Both the position numbers and the translations under genes were made by a program. A stretch of 64,000 bases of DNA from Arthrobacter sp. ES3-54 (lineage in GTDB: Bacteria; Actinomycetota; Actinomycetes; Actinomycetales; Micrococcaceae), in contig NZ_JAQFIF010000006.1 in NCBI RefSeq assembly GCF_029504395.1, positions 220,698 to 284,697 on the forward strand, in the 5' to 3' direction. Below are positions 42,328 through 51,303 of the stretch, piece after piece. Under the pieces are notes generated by a model that saw nothing but the letters and a program-made list of their open reading frames with translations, was not told the DNA's origin and ran no database searches. Numbering within the stretch: position 1 is the stretch's first letter; the number at the start of each line of letters is the position of its first letter.

Positions 42328-42744
42328 ATGACGCCAGAGACCGGCAGCACCGAGTTGTGGAAGATCACCCTCGGGGAACTCGACGAGAAGATGGGCGTGA
42401 AGATCGTCGAGGAGTCCGTGGACCGCGTGGTGGCGACCATGCCGGTGGAGGGCAACCGGCAGTCGTTCGGGCTCCTGCACGGCGGCGCCTCGCTTGCCGT
42501 GGGCGAGGCCGTGGGGTCCTGGGCCGCCGTCATCCACGCCAGCACCCTGGGCAAGACGGCGGTGGGCGTCGACGTCTCGGCCACGCACCACAAATCGGCC
42601 CGCGAGGGGCTGATCACCATTACGGCAACCCCGATCCATCTGGGCGGCACCCTGACCACCCACGAGGTGCTGATCACCAACGAGTCGGGCCAGCGGCTCT
42701 GCACCCTGCGGATCACCAACCTGCTGCTGGCCCGCAAGGCCTGA
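42328..42744 (+). CDS. PaaI-type hotdog thioesterase
   Basis: 138 residues. SFGLLHGGASLAVGEAVGSW contains the HGG and acidic residues of the DHNA-CoA/PaaI thioesterase group, and GVDVSATHHKSAREG is typical. Since it shares a PaaR-type operator region with paaZ, a role in salvaging phenylacetate-pathway CoA esters is plausible; paaI at 35241-35780 is a separate paralogue. The ATG has AAGGAGA upstream. Confidence 0.88.
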   Translation: MTPETGSTELWKITLGELDEKMGVKIVEESVDRVVATMPVEGNRQSFGLLHGGASLAVGEAVGSWAAVIHASTLGKTAVGVDVSATHHKSAREGLITITATPIHLGGTLTTHEVLITNESGQRLCTLRITNLLLARKA

Positions 42745-42791
42745 CTACTGAGTTCGCGGTTCGCGGTTCGCGGTTCCGCCCCGAACCCCTC

Positions 42792-42857
42792 GGGCTCGCC
42801 GGAGACGTGCGGGCTCGCCGTAACGTTACGGCGAGCCCGCAGCTTTCCGGCGAGCCC
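42792..42857. repeat. Palindromic repeat, family C, copy 1
   Basis: A 33-bp arm is repeated in inverted orientation with only a few mismatches, centred on TAACGTTA, and built from GGGCTCGCCGGA and GGGCTCGCCGTA units. Copy 2 lies at 44289-44353, so the pair brackets the flavohemoglobin gene. A (TTCGCGG)x3 tandem repeat sits just upstream at 42753-42773. The rest of the gap to hmp holds only the promoter region. Confidence 0.85.
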
Positions 42858-43049
42858 GCAGCTTTCCGGCAACCCCGAGCCCGGACGCGGACCTGGATCT
42901 GGACGGGGACCTGGTCCGGGACGTCGCATACACCCGGTCTCCCCCGGTGATGTAGGGCCGATCGACCCGGAAGGCCCGCTGCCCCGGCTGTTAGCTTGGA
43001 AGAGCTGAGTCGCCCGGCGCCGCCGGGTCGCACCGGAAAGGGATTCACC

Positions 43050-44258
43050 ATGCTCTCGGACACCTCGCTTCCTGTCATCAAGGCAACGCTTCCCGTAGTC
43101 GGCGCGCACATCGAGGAAATCGCCAAGCGCTTCTACAAACACATGTTCGAGGCACGGCCAGACCTCCTGGATGGCCTCTTCAACCGGGGAAACCAGTCGG
43201 ACGGCCGCCAGCAGCAGGCACTCGCCGGATCCATCGCGGCGTTCGCCACCATGCTCGTGGAGAAACCGGACCAGGTGCCGGACCATCTGCTCTCCCGGGT
43301 GGCCCACAAACACGTCTCACTGGGACTGAGCCCGGACCAGTACCAGATTGTCCACGACCACCTCATGTGGGCGATCGTGGATGTACTCGGGGATGCCGTC
43401 ACTCCCGAGGTCGCCGCCGCCTGGGACGAGGTCTACTGGCTGATGGCGAACCTGCTCATCAACAAGGAGCGCGGGCTGTACAACGCCGTGCACCTATCCC
43501 CCGAGACCATCTGGCGGACGTGGCGGGTGGCGCGGCGGATCCAGGAGACAGCCGACGTCGTCTCGTTCGTCGTCGAACGGACCGACGAGCGCGACGTCAA
43601 GCCGTCCCTGCCGGGGCAGTACGTGACCATCAAGATGACCATGCCCGACGGCGTGCAGCAGCCGCGGCAATACAGCCTGACCAAGGCCGACGACGGGCAA
43701 CACCGGCAGTTTGCCGTCAAGAGGGTCCATGGGCATCAGACGCCCGACGGCGAGATGTCCACACTGCTCCACAACGATGTCCAGGTGGGCGACGAGGTGG
43801 TGCTCTCAGCACCGTTCGGCGACGTGGTGCTGGAGTACACGGACCGGCCCCTGGTCATGGCCAGCGCCGGAATCGGCATCACCCCCATGGCCGGGATGCT
43901 CTCGCACCTCGTGCAGTCCGGTTCCCAGCGCCAGGTGATGCTCCTGCATGCCGATGACAGCGAGGCATCCTTCCCGCTCCGCGCGCAGGTCGGAGAGGAT
44001 CTCGCGAAACTGGCGGACGGGACCTTGAAGTCGTGGTTCCTGACTCCCGCCGAGGCCGGCGGGACGTCCGGGTCCGCCTTCACCGGATTCATGGATGTCA
44101 GCGACGTGGAACTCCCCGACGACGCCGAGTACTACCTCTGCGGTCCCCTGCCCTTCCTGAAGTCGGTTCGGAGCGCCTTGATTGCCGGTGGCGTAGCGGC
44201 CAAGGACATTCAATACGAGGTTTTCGGCCCGGATCTCTGGCTGGCTGACTTCCAGTAG
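43050..44258 (+). CDS. hmp: Flavohemoprotein (nitric oxide dioxygenase)
   Basis: 402 residues. The N-terminal globin (about 1-140) has the proximal histidine region RVAHKHVSLGLSPDQYQIVH; the FAD domain contains RQYSLTKADD and the NAD domain VMASAGIGITPMAGML and YYLCGPLPFLKSV. It converts nitric oxide to nitrate using O2 and NADPH and protects against nitrosative stress. The ATG at 43050 has GGAAAGG upstream. It is bracketed by two family-C palindromes. Confidence 0.95.
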   Translation: MLSDTSLPVIKATLPVVGAHIEEIAKRFYKHMFEARPDLLDGLFNRGNQSDGRQQQALAGSIAAFATMLVEKPDQVPDHLLSRVAHKHVSLGLSPDQYQIVHDHLMWAIVDVLGDAVTPEVAAAWDEVYWLMANLLINKERGLYNAVHLSPETIWRTWRVARRIQETADVVSFVVERTDERDVKPSLPGQYVTIKMTMPDGVQQPRQYSLTKADDGQHRQFAVKRVHGHQTPDGEMSTLLHNDVQVGDEVVLSAPFGDVVLEYTDRPLVMASAGIGITPMAGMLSHLVQSGSQRQVMLLHADDSEASFPLRAQVGEDLAKLADGTLKSWFLTPAEAGGTSGSAFTGFMDVSDVELPDDAEYYLCGPLPFLKSVRSALIAGGVAAKDIQYEVFGPDLWLADFQ

Positions 44259-44288
44259 CCGCGGCTCGCTTTTCTGCCCCGACACCTC

Positions 44289-44353
44289 GGGGTCGCCGGA
44301 GACCTGCGGGGTCGCCGTAGCCGTACGGCGAGCCCGCAGCTTTCCGGCGAGCC
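44289..44353. repeat. Palindromic repeat, family C, copy 2
   Basis: Nearly the same 65-base inverted repeat as at 42792-42857, with arms GGGGTCGCCGGAGACCTGCG and its near-complement. It lies 31 bases after the hmp stop and 22 bases after the end of the S1 protease gene (convergent), so it may terminate both. Confidence 0.85.
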
Positions 44354-44374
44354 CGGGCCTGCTGGAGGCGCCGG

Positions 44375-47131
44375 CTAACGCACCGTCCGGCGCCGGCCGA
44401 ACGCCACGAAGGCTGCGCCGAGCAGCAAGGCTCCGGCGCCAAGACCGGCTACGGGCAGGAGCCCGCCAGCACCCGTGCTGGCCAGCAGACCCGCACCGCC
44501 TGGCGACATACCGTCCGGTGCCGTGCCGCCGACAATTACGGAGGTGTCCGACGGCGGGACGGGAGCTCCGGCGGGGTTGGCCGGCTGCGCGGGCACTCCC
44601 GGCGGCTGGGCGGCAGGCGGTTGGGCGGCCGGCGGTTCGGCGGCAGGCGGCTGGGCGGCAGGCGGTTCGGCCGGGGTTCCGCCGGAAACGGCAGGGGGGT
44701 CGATGATGAAGGTTACTTTGGCCGGGCGCGAGGCGACTGCATCAACGGCCTGCGTGACCGTCAGCGTATGCCCTCCGGCGGCCAGTCCCGCAGGGAATGG
44801 AACGCTCCACAGGGCGTCGCCGGCCGGGTTCTGCGGAGTCCTGGGCTGAAGGGCCGCCCCGGCTCCTGCACCGCCCGCTTCGGCCTGCACGGATCCAACG
44901 GTCACCCCGTCCACGGCAACTCGCACGTCGGCACCGTCTACTGCGGTGCCGGAGACGTCCGTGGGCAGGGCGTCCGTGCGGAGATGTTTGCCGTCCCGGA
45001 TGCTCGACACCGCCGGCGCCGGCGGAGTGACGGTATAAGTGCTGGTCACGGAGGGGCTGTCCGCCTCTCCGGGAGTGGTGAGCACCGCCGTGACCGAGAC
45101 CTTCCCGAAGACCGGCTGATCGGCCACGTTGATGCTCCAGCGGCCGTCCAGACCGACGGTCGCCGAACCGTCGACATCGCCCGACAGCACAACGGTCGCG
45201 CCGGGCATGCCCGTGCCGGCGATGCTGTTCAGTGCAGGCAGAGCGGTACCCGTCGGCGTCGTCATTCCGGGCGCCGGAAGTGGGGCTGGTGCGACGGTGG
45301 CCGTAAAGGACGCCGGTCCAGAATGGCTGAAGCCGTTCACGGTCTCCGCTGAGAAGGCCAGCGGCCCACTCGGTAGCGGGGCCCGGAACGTCCAGTTCCC
45401 GGCAGCATCCACGGGCACCTCGAGTTTTTGCGCCCCAATGGTGATGCGGACCTTGGATTTCGCAGCCACAACGGAGGCCGGACCGGCACCCACGTGCCCG
45501 GTAATCGGCTCCCCGGCTGTTACGGTTCCGTTTGCGGCCGCGGCGAGCGTTGGCTTGGTCAGGAACAGCTGGAGCTGGACGCCGCCGGGGACCCGTCCGG
45601 TGGCGTCCTCGAGCGTGGTGGCGATGGCCCGCGTCTGGACGCCGCCCTCGCTTTCGGCCCCGGTGTGCATGCCGACGGCGAAGTTTCCGCTGATCCACGG
45701 GCCGCCGGAATCTCCGGGGCGGGACTTGACCGTGCTGGAGTCGAAGCCGTTCAGGGCCCGGAGATCGTTGTCATAGTTTGGTGGCAGGGAGTTCGGTCCG
45801 GCGATGACCCAGGTGCCCACCGAGTCCACGGTCCCGCACGACCAGCCGAGGCTCCGGCCGGAGCGGCACACGGGCTGGCCCTGGAACGGGGCCACCGTGC
45901 CGACGATCCTCACGGACGTCGGCCCCGGATCGGCGGGGTTGTCCCACCGCGTGACAGCGGGCTGGAGGTTCAAGCCGCTCCTGATGCCCTGAAGCACGGC
46001 GATGTCCGTGCCGACGTTGGTGCCGTCCGTAGCCACCACGGAATTGCCCGGACCGCCGAACTGGCTGAACCCGAACGTCCCCAGGGTCCCGGCTGCCGCG
46101 CCCGTACCGGCACCCCCGGCCGCCGGTGCTCCTGCCGGAATCTCGATCAAGGCCTGCTTCGCGGCGCCATCGGCGGCACAGTGCCCGGCCGTCAGGACCA
46201 GGGGTTTGCCCGCGGGGCTGAAGGCCCCGAACCCGGCGGAGCACACGGCGTGGCCGTCAACGACGTACCCCTGGCCGCCAAAGAAGTCCTCCTCAGTGGC
46301 GATCCGCGATCCTTTTTCCAGCGCCACGTTGGCGTAGCGGGCCACAAACTCCGCCGCGGACATCTTCGGCTTCGCGCCCGGCGCTGTCGCCGGCTCCACA
46401 TCCAGACCCGACGCGGGAACGGCGCCGGCGGAGGGAACGGCCTCAGCCGTGTTGGTGCCGCCGGCGCGGATGACGAAGTGGCCATTGGTGTAGGTGACAG
46501 CCTGCAGTCCGGCGGCCCCGACCTCGCGGACGTAGGCCTCGAACAGTTGCTGGGTACTGGAGGCCAGGAGCTCCGCGGACGACGGGGCAACGGCGGCGGT
46601 TTTAGGTGCCACAAGCACGAAGGTGGCCGGGCCGGTCTGGTTCAGTTCGGCCACGCGGGCCTGGAGCTCGGGGCCGCTGCCTTCAACCGCGATCTTGCCC
46701 CCGGCGAGGCTGATCCCCACATAGCCGGGGAGGGCCCGAAGGGAGGGCGCGGCGTCGGCGGCACGCCGGGCCAGTGCACCGGCGGCGTTAAATTCTGCAA
46801 GGGTCATGCCGAGGTCCCGCTGCACGGCCTCGGCGAGGCCGGCGTCGCTGATGGGCGTCGCGGAAGGGACCGGAGAAGAATCAGCCAGAGGCGGGTCCGA
46901 CGGCGCCGCCGTCGCCGTCGTCAGGGCCGGGGCCGGCGTCGGAGTCAATACCGTCGTTGGGACCGGCGACGGCGATGGCGTCGAGTCCGCGGGTGCCAGG
47001 GCCCGTGTGTCCGTGCCGGTTTCAGCCAGCGCCGGCACCGCGGACAACGCACCAACGGGCAAGGTGCCGGCAAGCGCAATCGCGAGGGCCGCGGCGGCGC
47101 GCACCATCGGCTGGAACTTCGGAGTCTTCAC
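44375..47131 (-). CDS. Cell-wall-anchored S1 (chymotrypsin-like) protease
   Basis: 918 residues. A signal peptide (about 1-36, ending SAVPALA) is followed by a Pro/Thr-rich stretch and a pro-region (about 95-250). The protease domain has the catalytic triad: His317 in LVLTAGHC, Asp376 in GTDIAVL and Ser475 in RPGDSGGPW. Two or three Ig-like beta-sandwich repeats follow (roughly 530-790), then a Pro/Ala-rich spacer and a C-terminal LASTG motif with a hydrophobic helix and RRR tail, which fits the class E sortase (LAxTG) signal. It is probably a surface-displayed protease. Alpha-lytic-type pro-proteases share the pro-region plan. Confidence 0.9.
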   Translation of the reverse strand: MKTPKFQPMVRAAAALAIALAGTLPVGALSAVPALAETGTDTRALAPADSTPSPSPVPTTVLTPTPAPALTTATAAPSDPPLADSSPVPSATPISDAGLAEAVQRDLGMTLAEFNAAGALARRAADAAPSLRALPGYVGISLAGGKIAVEGSGPELQARVAELNQTGPATFVLVAPKTAAVAPSSAELLASSTQQLFEAYVREVGAAGLQAVTYTNGHFVIRAGGTNTAEAVPSAGAVPASGLDVEPATAPGAKPKMSAAEFVARYANVALEKGSRIATEEDFFGGQGYVVDGHAVCSAGFGAFSPAGKPLVLTAGHCAADGAAKQALIEIPAGAPAAGGAGTGAAAGTLGTFGFSQFGGPGNSVVATDGTNVGTDIAVLQGIRSGLNLQPAVTRWDNPADPGPTSVRIVGTVAPFQGQPVCRSGRSLGWSCGTVDSVGTWVIAGPNSLPPNYDNDLRALNGFDSSTVKSRPGDSGGPWISGNFAVGMHTGAESEGGVQTRAIATTLEDATGRVPGGVQLQLFLTKPTLAAAANGTVTAGEPITGHVGAGPASVVAAKSKVRITIGAQKLEVPVDAAGNWTFRAPLPSGPLAFSAETVNGFSHSGPASFTATVAPAPLPAPGMTTPTGTALPALNSIAGTGMPGATVVLSGDVDGSATVGLDGRWSINVADQPVFGKVSVTAVLTTPGEADSPSVTSTYTVTPPAPAVSSIRDGKHLRTDALPTDVSGTAVDGADVRVAVDGVTVGSVQAEAGGAGAGAALQPRTPQNPAGDALWSVPFPAGLAAGGHTLTVTQAVDAVASRPAKVTFIIDPPAVSGGTPAEPPAAQPPAAEPPAAQPPAAQPPGVPAQPANPAGAPVPPSDTSVIVGGTAPDGMSPGGAGLLASTGAGGLLPVAGLGAGALLLGAAFVAFGRRRTVR

Positions 47132-47156
47132 TGGGTCACCCTACCTGCGGGCCACC

Positions 47157-47893
47157 CTATCTGCCGAGCTTTGCCAGGATGGCCGCGAGCTCGGCGGACG
47201 TCACCCCGTGGCGGCACAGGTAGTCCGTGGTGTTCAGGGACCGGACAAATTCCAGCAGGCTTTTGCCCCGGGATTCCAACAGGGGCGTCAGGACGTCCTC
47301 GGGCAGAAAGCGCTCGTGGGATGCGGGACGGCCGCGTGCCGGTGGTGCTCGTTGATGCCCCGCATCGAGCGCTGGTAGCCGTGCACAATGGCCTCGTCGC
47401 TGTGGCCGGCGAGGTCCTGGAGCATGGCCGCGATCATGCCGCTCCGGTCCCGCCCGGCGGAGCAATGGATGACCACTCCGCCCTCCGCCGCGGCCACCGC
47501 TCTGAAGACACGGGTCAGCAGGTGCGGGAACAATCTCGCGTTGTCGGCATAGCAGGCAGGGTCGTTCAGGTAGGGCACACAGAGCTGGCGGAATTCGCTG
47601 TTGCCCGGGTCTTCGGTGGGGGCCAGCACGACGGCGAAGCCGGCCAGGGCTGCCGCCTTCACCTGCGGGTCGGTCTCCCGGCGCCGGATTTCGGCTTCGT
47701 TGCGGAGGTCGATGACGGTCCGGATGCCACGGCGGTGTGCCTGCCGCCAGCCGGCCTCGGTAAGCCATTCCCGGCGTCCCATCCGGAACAAGTCCCCGGC
47801 CACATGCCACGCGTTGACGGCCCCGTCCCACTCCATCGCTCCGGGCACCGCCGTCGCCTTGGCGTGCTCTGATGGCCCGGCGGGAATTGTCAT
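47157..47893 (-). pseudogene. Frameshifted tyrosine/dual-specificity protein phosphatase
   Basis: From the ATG at 47893 the protein reads as a Y-phosphatase3-type enzyme (WHVAGDLFRMGRREW, TVIDLRNEAEI, and the CX5R active site HCSAGRDRSGM) but loses the frame near 47325-47345: that frame stops at 47288, while the adjacent frame continues RPASHERFLPEDVLTPLLES to a stop at 47157 with a normal C-terminus. One base appears to be missing. Either it is a recent pseudogene or a sequencing error. The start has only a weak ribosome site. Confidence 0.75.
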
Positions 47894-48120
47894 CCTGAAA
47901 GCTAAGCACACGCACCGGCGCCGATCCACGGTGGAATTCAGGAAAGATCTGCACAACGGGACTATCGGTATGGTGTGGGTCCCGGCTTCGGCATAGGGTG
48001 GCGGTGAACCCGGCGGCCTCCGGGCTCTTTTCAGTTCGCCTGCGGCCGGGACTGACACCTCTTCGTGGCACGTTTTCACGGCACAGGCGCTGAAACCAGC
48101 GTGCTACTGAGGGGAACACC

Positions 48121-48957
48121 ATGGGATCTCTGAAACTTCGACGCCGGCGGACGGCTCTGGCGGCCGGTCTCGCCACCCTGGCGATGGCAGTCGGTTTGGC
48201 GGCGGTGCCGGCGCAGGCCGTGGACAGGACCAAGTACATCGCGCTGGGAGACTCCTACGCCGCCGGGCAGGGGGCGGGGCCGTACCTGGATGATTGTTAC
48301 CGCAGCGAGAACACCTATTCCGAACTGGCGGCCGAATCGAAGGCCATCAAGCTGGTCACCAACGCGGCCTGCAGCGGCAAGACGACCCAGGACGTCGTGA
48401 ACACCCAGCTAAGGAAACTGAACAAGAGCACGGAGCTCGTCACTATCACTGCCGGCGGCAACAACCTCCGGGTCGGGGCCATCTTTACGTCCTGCGCCGC
48501 CGCGATGGTCAACCCCGCCGCGGGCCCGCAGTGCGAGGCTGCCACCGCCTACGCGGCGGGCGAGATCGCCAGCAAGAAACTGGCCGGTGATGTGATCGCC
48601 ATGATTCAGAGCGTGAAGTCTGCCGCGCCCAACGCCAGGGTTGTGGTGACGGGCTACCCCTACCTCTACGATCCGGTCGCCCCCGGCCAGAAGGATCCGA
48701 TGTCGCTGTTCATCAATAAGGCCGCACAACTGGCTGACGGCCTGAACGGGTCCATCGCCGCAGCCGCCTGGGCTACCGGAGCAGAGTACGTCGACGTCAG
48801 GGCCGCCTTCGCCGGTCACGGCATTAACTCTGCAGCCCCGTGGGTAAATCTCGACCTTTCGGCCCCGACCAGTCCCGACAACTTCCACCCGAACGCCAAG
48901 GGCTACGAGGCGTACTTCGCATCGCTTAACCGGGCCAAGGCCTACTCGGCACCCTAA
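48121..48957 (+). CDS. Secreted SGNH/GDSL hydrolase
   Basis: 278 residues. A signal peptide with Arg-rich start and Ala-rich core ends at AQA (about 33). Block I is IALGDSYAAGQGAG, block III is ITAGGNNLRVG, and block V is DNFHPNAKGYEAY, giving Ser, Asn and the Asp/His pair of the SGNH family. The usual GGND of block III reads GGNN here. Four conserved Cys suggest disulfides. It is likely an extracellular lipase or esterase. It starts 120 bases after the phosphatase gene and converges on the GNAT gene with a 4-base overlap. Confidence 0.9.
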   Translation: MGSLKLRRRRTALAAGLATLAMAVGLAAVPAQAVDRTKYIALGDSYAAGQGAGPYLDDCYRSENTYSELAAESKAIKLVTNAACSGKTTQDVVNTQLRKLNKSTELVTITAGGNNLRVGAIFTSCAAAMVNPAAGPQCEAATAYAAGEIASKKLAGDVIAMIQSVKSAAPNARVVVTGYPYLYDPVAPGQKDPMSLFINKAAQLADGLNGSIAAAAWATGAEYVDVRAAFAGHGINSAAPWVNLDLSAPTSPDNFHPNAKGYEAYFASLNRAKAYSAP

Positions 48958-49577
48958 CGCCGCTTGGCCAGCCTGGACTCAAGGGCGTTGCGGACCATCG
49001 GCCACTCGTGTTCCAGGATGGAAAACACGACAGTGTCTCGCAGCGCGCCGTCAGCGCTGCGCGTGTGGCTGCGGAGCACACCGTCCTGCTTTGCGCCCAG
49101 CCGCGCGATCGCCTCGCGGGACTGGTGGTTGAGCCAGTGCGTCCGGAACTCGACGGCGGGGCAGCCGAGCGTCTCGAAGGCGTGCCGCAGCAGCAGCAAC
49201 TTGGAGTCCGGGTTGCTCCCGCTGCCATGTGCCGACGCCGCGTTCCAGGTGGAGCCGATCTCCACCCGGGGCGTGGTGGCGTCGATGTTCATGTAGGTGG
49301 TCATGCCGATCACCCGTCCCGGTCCGCCCGTAGCGGGGTCCAGCAGACGGGTGGTGAAGGGCAGCATGTCGCCGCTGTCCTGCAGGGCCAGGCGCCGCTC
49401 AATCTCCACTGCCATGTGTTCCGGTTCGGGCACGCTGGTGTACCAGAGCTGCCACAGCTCGCCGTCGCGGGCCGCCTCGACGAGGCCGTCGTGGTGGTCA
49501 AGGCTCAGCGGCTCAAGGACGACGTATTTGCCGGTCAGGGTGATGGGGGCGATCGCGGGACGGTCCAGTGAAGTCAC
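48954..49577 (-). CDS. GNAT-family N-acetyltransferase
   Basis: 207 residues, with the RimJ-like start YVVLEPLSLDHHDGLVEAARDG and the acetyl-CoA loop region GSTWNAASAHGSGSNPDSKLL. Substrate unknown. It is on the opposite strand to the SGNH hydrolase and 32 bases downstream of paaH, whose stop is at 49610, so it may be the last gene of the paaJFH transcript. Confidence 0.88.
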   Translation of the reverse strand: MTSLDRPAIAPITLTGKYVVLEPLSLDHHDGLVEAARDGELWQLWYTSVPEPEHMAVEIERRLALQDSGDMLPFTTRLLDPATGGPGRVIGMTTYMNIDATTPRVEIGSTWNAASAHGSGSNPDSKLLLLRHAFETLGCPAVEFRTHWLNHQSREAIARLGAKQDGVLRSHTRSADGALRDTVVFSILEHEWPMVRNALESRLAKRR

Positions 49578-49609
49578 CGCACCATCCTAGGGGCACGGAC
49601 AGGCGCCGG

Positions 49610-50485
49610 TCACTTGGTCCAGTCGAAGAAGCCCTTGCCGGACTTGCGGCCCAGTTCCCCGCGGGCAACCTTGTCCCGCAGGATCTGCGGCGGCGCGAAA
49701 CGATCCCCCAGCGTGGACTGCAGGTACTCCGCGATGCCGAGGCGCACATCAAGGCCCACGATGTCGGTGGTCCGCAGTGGGCCCGTGGGGTGCTTGTAGC
49801 CCAAGACCATGGCGTTGTCGATGTCTTCAGCGCTTGCCACGCCCTCTTCCACCATACGCATCGCTTCGAGGGCGATCGCGACGCCAAGCCGGGAGGAGGC
49901 GAAGCCCGGCGCGTCGTTGACCACGACGGCGGTCTTGCCGAGAGCCTCGACCCAGCCGCGGGCGGCCCGGGCCAGAGCGTCGGAAGTCTGCTCGCCGAGG
50001 ACCACCTCGATGAGCGTCGACGCCGGCACCGGGTTGAAGAAGTGCAGGCCCAGGAAGTTCTGCGGCCGCTTCAGCTCACGGGCCAACCCGTTGACGGACA
50101 GCGACGACGTGTTTGACGCGAGGTAGGCGCCGTCGGCGAGCCGTTCCTCGATGCCGCGCAGCGCGGTGACCTTCAGATCCCAGTCTTCCGGAACGGCCTC
50201 GACCACCAGTTGCCGGCCGGCGAAGTCGTCGTAGTCCACCGTGACCGCGAGCCGGGAAGCCATCTCGTCCAGGTTGGCGTCCACGGCGCCGCGCTCAATG
50301 CTCTTGGCAGCGGCGGACTCGACCCGCTCCCGGGCGGCCTCGGCCGAAGCCTCGTCGCGCTCGACCACCACGACGTTGGCTCCCTTGATCAGGAAGGCGT
50401 GGGCGATGCCGGCGCCCATGCGGCCGCCGCCGAGAACTCCCACGAAGTTGGGGAGGTTATCGGCGGGGAGTGCGGAGTTGCCCAT
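49610..50485 (-). CDS. paaH: 3-hydroxyacyl-CoA dehydrogenase
   Basis: 291 residues. The Rossmann motif GVLGGGRMGAGIAHAFLIKG opens the protein; ASNTSSLSVNGLA and NFLGLHFFNPVPAS are the conserved catalytic stretch, and KSGKGFFDW ends the helical domain. In this operon it most likely oxidises 3-hydroxyadipyl-CoA (PaaH). It lies 2 bases after paaF on the same strand. Confidence 0.93.
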   Translation of the reverse strand: MGNSALPADNLPNFVGVLGGGRMGAGIAHAFLIKGANVVVVERDEASAEAARERVESAAAKSIERGAVDANLDEMASRLAVTVDYDDFAGRQLVVEAVPEDWDLKVTALRGIEERLADGAYLASNTSSLSVNGLARELKRPQNFLGLHFFNPVPASTLIEVVLGEQTSDALARAARGWVEALGKTAVVVNDAPGFASSRLGVAIALEAMRMVEEGVASAEDIDNAMVLGYKHPTGPLRTTDIVGLDVRLGIAEYLQSTLGDRFAPPQILRDKVARGELGRKSGKGFFDWTK

Positions 50486-50487
50486 GT

Positions 50488-51303
50488 CTATTTCTGCTTC
50501 CCGGATTCTTTGGCTGACGTTTTCTCTGATTTCTTCTCTGATTTCTTATCCAGAAAAGCCTGCATACGGTCGAACTTGGCCTGGGACTCGAAGAGGATCC
50601 CCTGCGCCAGCTGGTCAATGAGGGGATGCGCCTCGGCCGGGGCGTGGAACACGGACTTGGTGATCCGCACGGCTAGCGGGTCCTGCGTGGCAATCCTGTC
50701 GGCGAGCCGGTGGGCGGCGTCCATCAGCCCGGACGGTTCATGGATTTCGGTGATGAGATTGACGGCGAGGGCACGTTCTGCGCGCAGCACGGCACCGGCC
50801 AGCAGCATTTCCTTGGCGACGGGCTCCCCCACGAGTTCCTTCAGGCGCCAGCTGGCACCGGCGGCGGCCAGGATGCCGAGGCCGGTTTCGGGATTGCCGA
50901 TCCGGACTGACGGGGTGCCGATCCGGAAGTCGGCGGCGTAGGCCAGTTCGGCGCCGCCGCCGAGGCAGAAGCCGTCCAGGGCTGCGATGACGGGCATCGG
51001 CAGCTTGGCGATCCGGACGAAAATGGTGGAGTTGATGCCCTGCAGGGCATCGTCGCGGCGCCGTTCGCGCAGCTGCCCGATATCGGCGCCGGAGGCGAAG
51101 ACCCCGTCCGTGCCGGCGATGATGAGTACTTTCGGTTGCTGCTCGAGATGGGCGCAGACGGTGTGGAGTTCGTCGACCATCTGCTGGTCGATCGCGTTGC
51201 GGACCTCGGGGCGGTTGAGCACCACCACCACGCGGTCCTCGCGCTCGTCGACCAGGAGCGTGCTGAAGCCAGCCGCTTCGAGGGCCAGTGCCGCGGCCGC
51301 CAC
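50488..51303 (-). CDS. paaF: Enoyl-CoA hydratase
   Basis: 271 residues. The crotonase oxyanion-hole segments are IIAGTDGVFASGADIGQL and ALDGFCLGGGAELAYAADFRI, and the catalytic glutamates sit in the IGNPETGLGILAAAG stretch. It is between paaJ and paaH, so the step is likely 2,3-dehydroadipyl-CoA hydration (PaaF). The GTG at 51303 overlaps the paaJ stop (TAGTG), so translation is coupled. The C-terminus ends in a Lys/Ser-rich tail. Confidence 0.9.
   Translation of the reverse strand: MAAAALALEAAGFSTLLVDEREDRVVVVLNRPEVRNAIDQQMVDELHTVCAHLEQQPKVLIIAGTDGVFASGADIGQLRERRRDDALQGINSTIFVRIAKLPMPVIAALDGFCLGGGAELAYAADFRIGTPSVRIGNPETGLGILAAAGASWRLKELVGEPVAKEMLLAGAVLRAERALAVNLITEIHEPSGLMDAAHRLADRIATQDPLAVRITKSVFHAPAEAHPLIDQLAQGILFESQAKFDRMQAFLDKKSEKKSEKTSAKESGKQK

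Noticed and set aside
42162..43313. Upstream in-frame extension of paaZ by 384 codons
   Set aside because: It runs through the PaaR-type site, the opposite-strand thioesterase gene and palindromes; PaaZ homology and a ribosome site place the start at 42161.
44621..45352. Open frames on the plus strand opposite the S1 protease's Pro-rich tail
   Set aside because: Low-complexity shadow frames; the protease reading frame explains the region.
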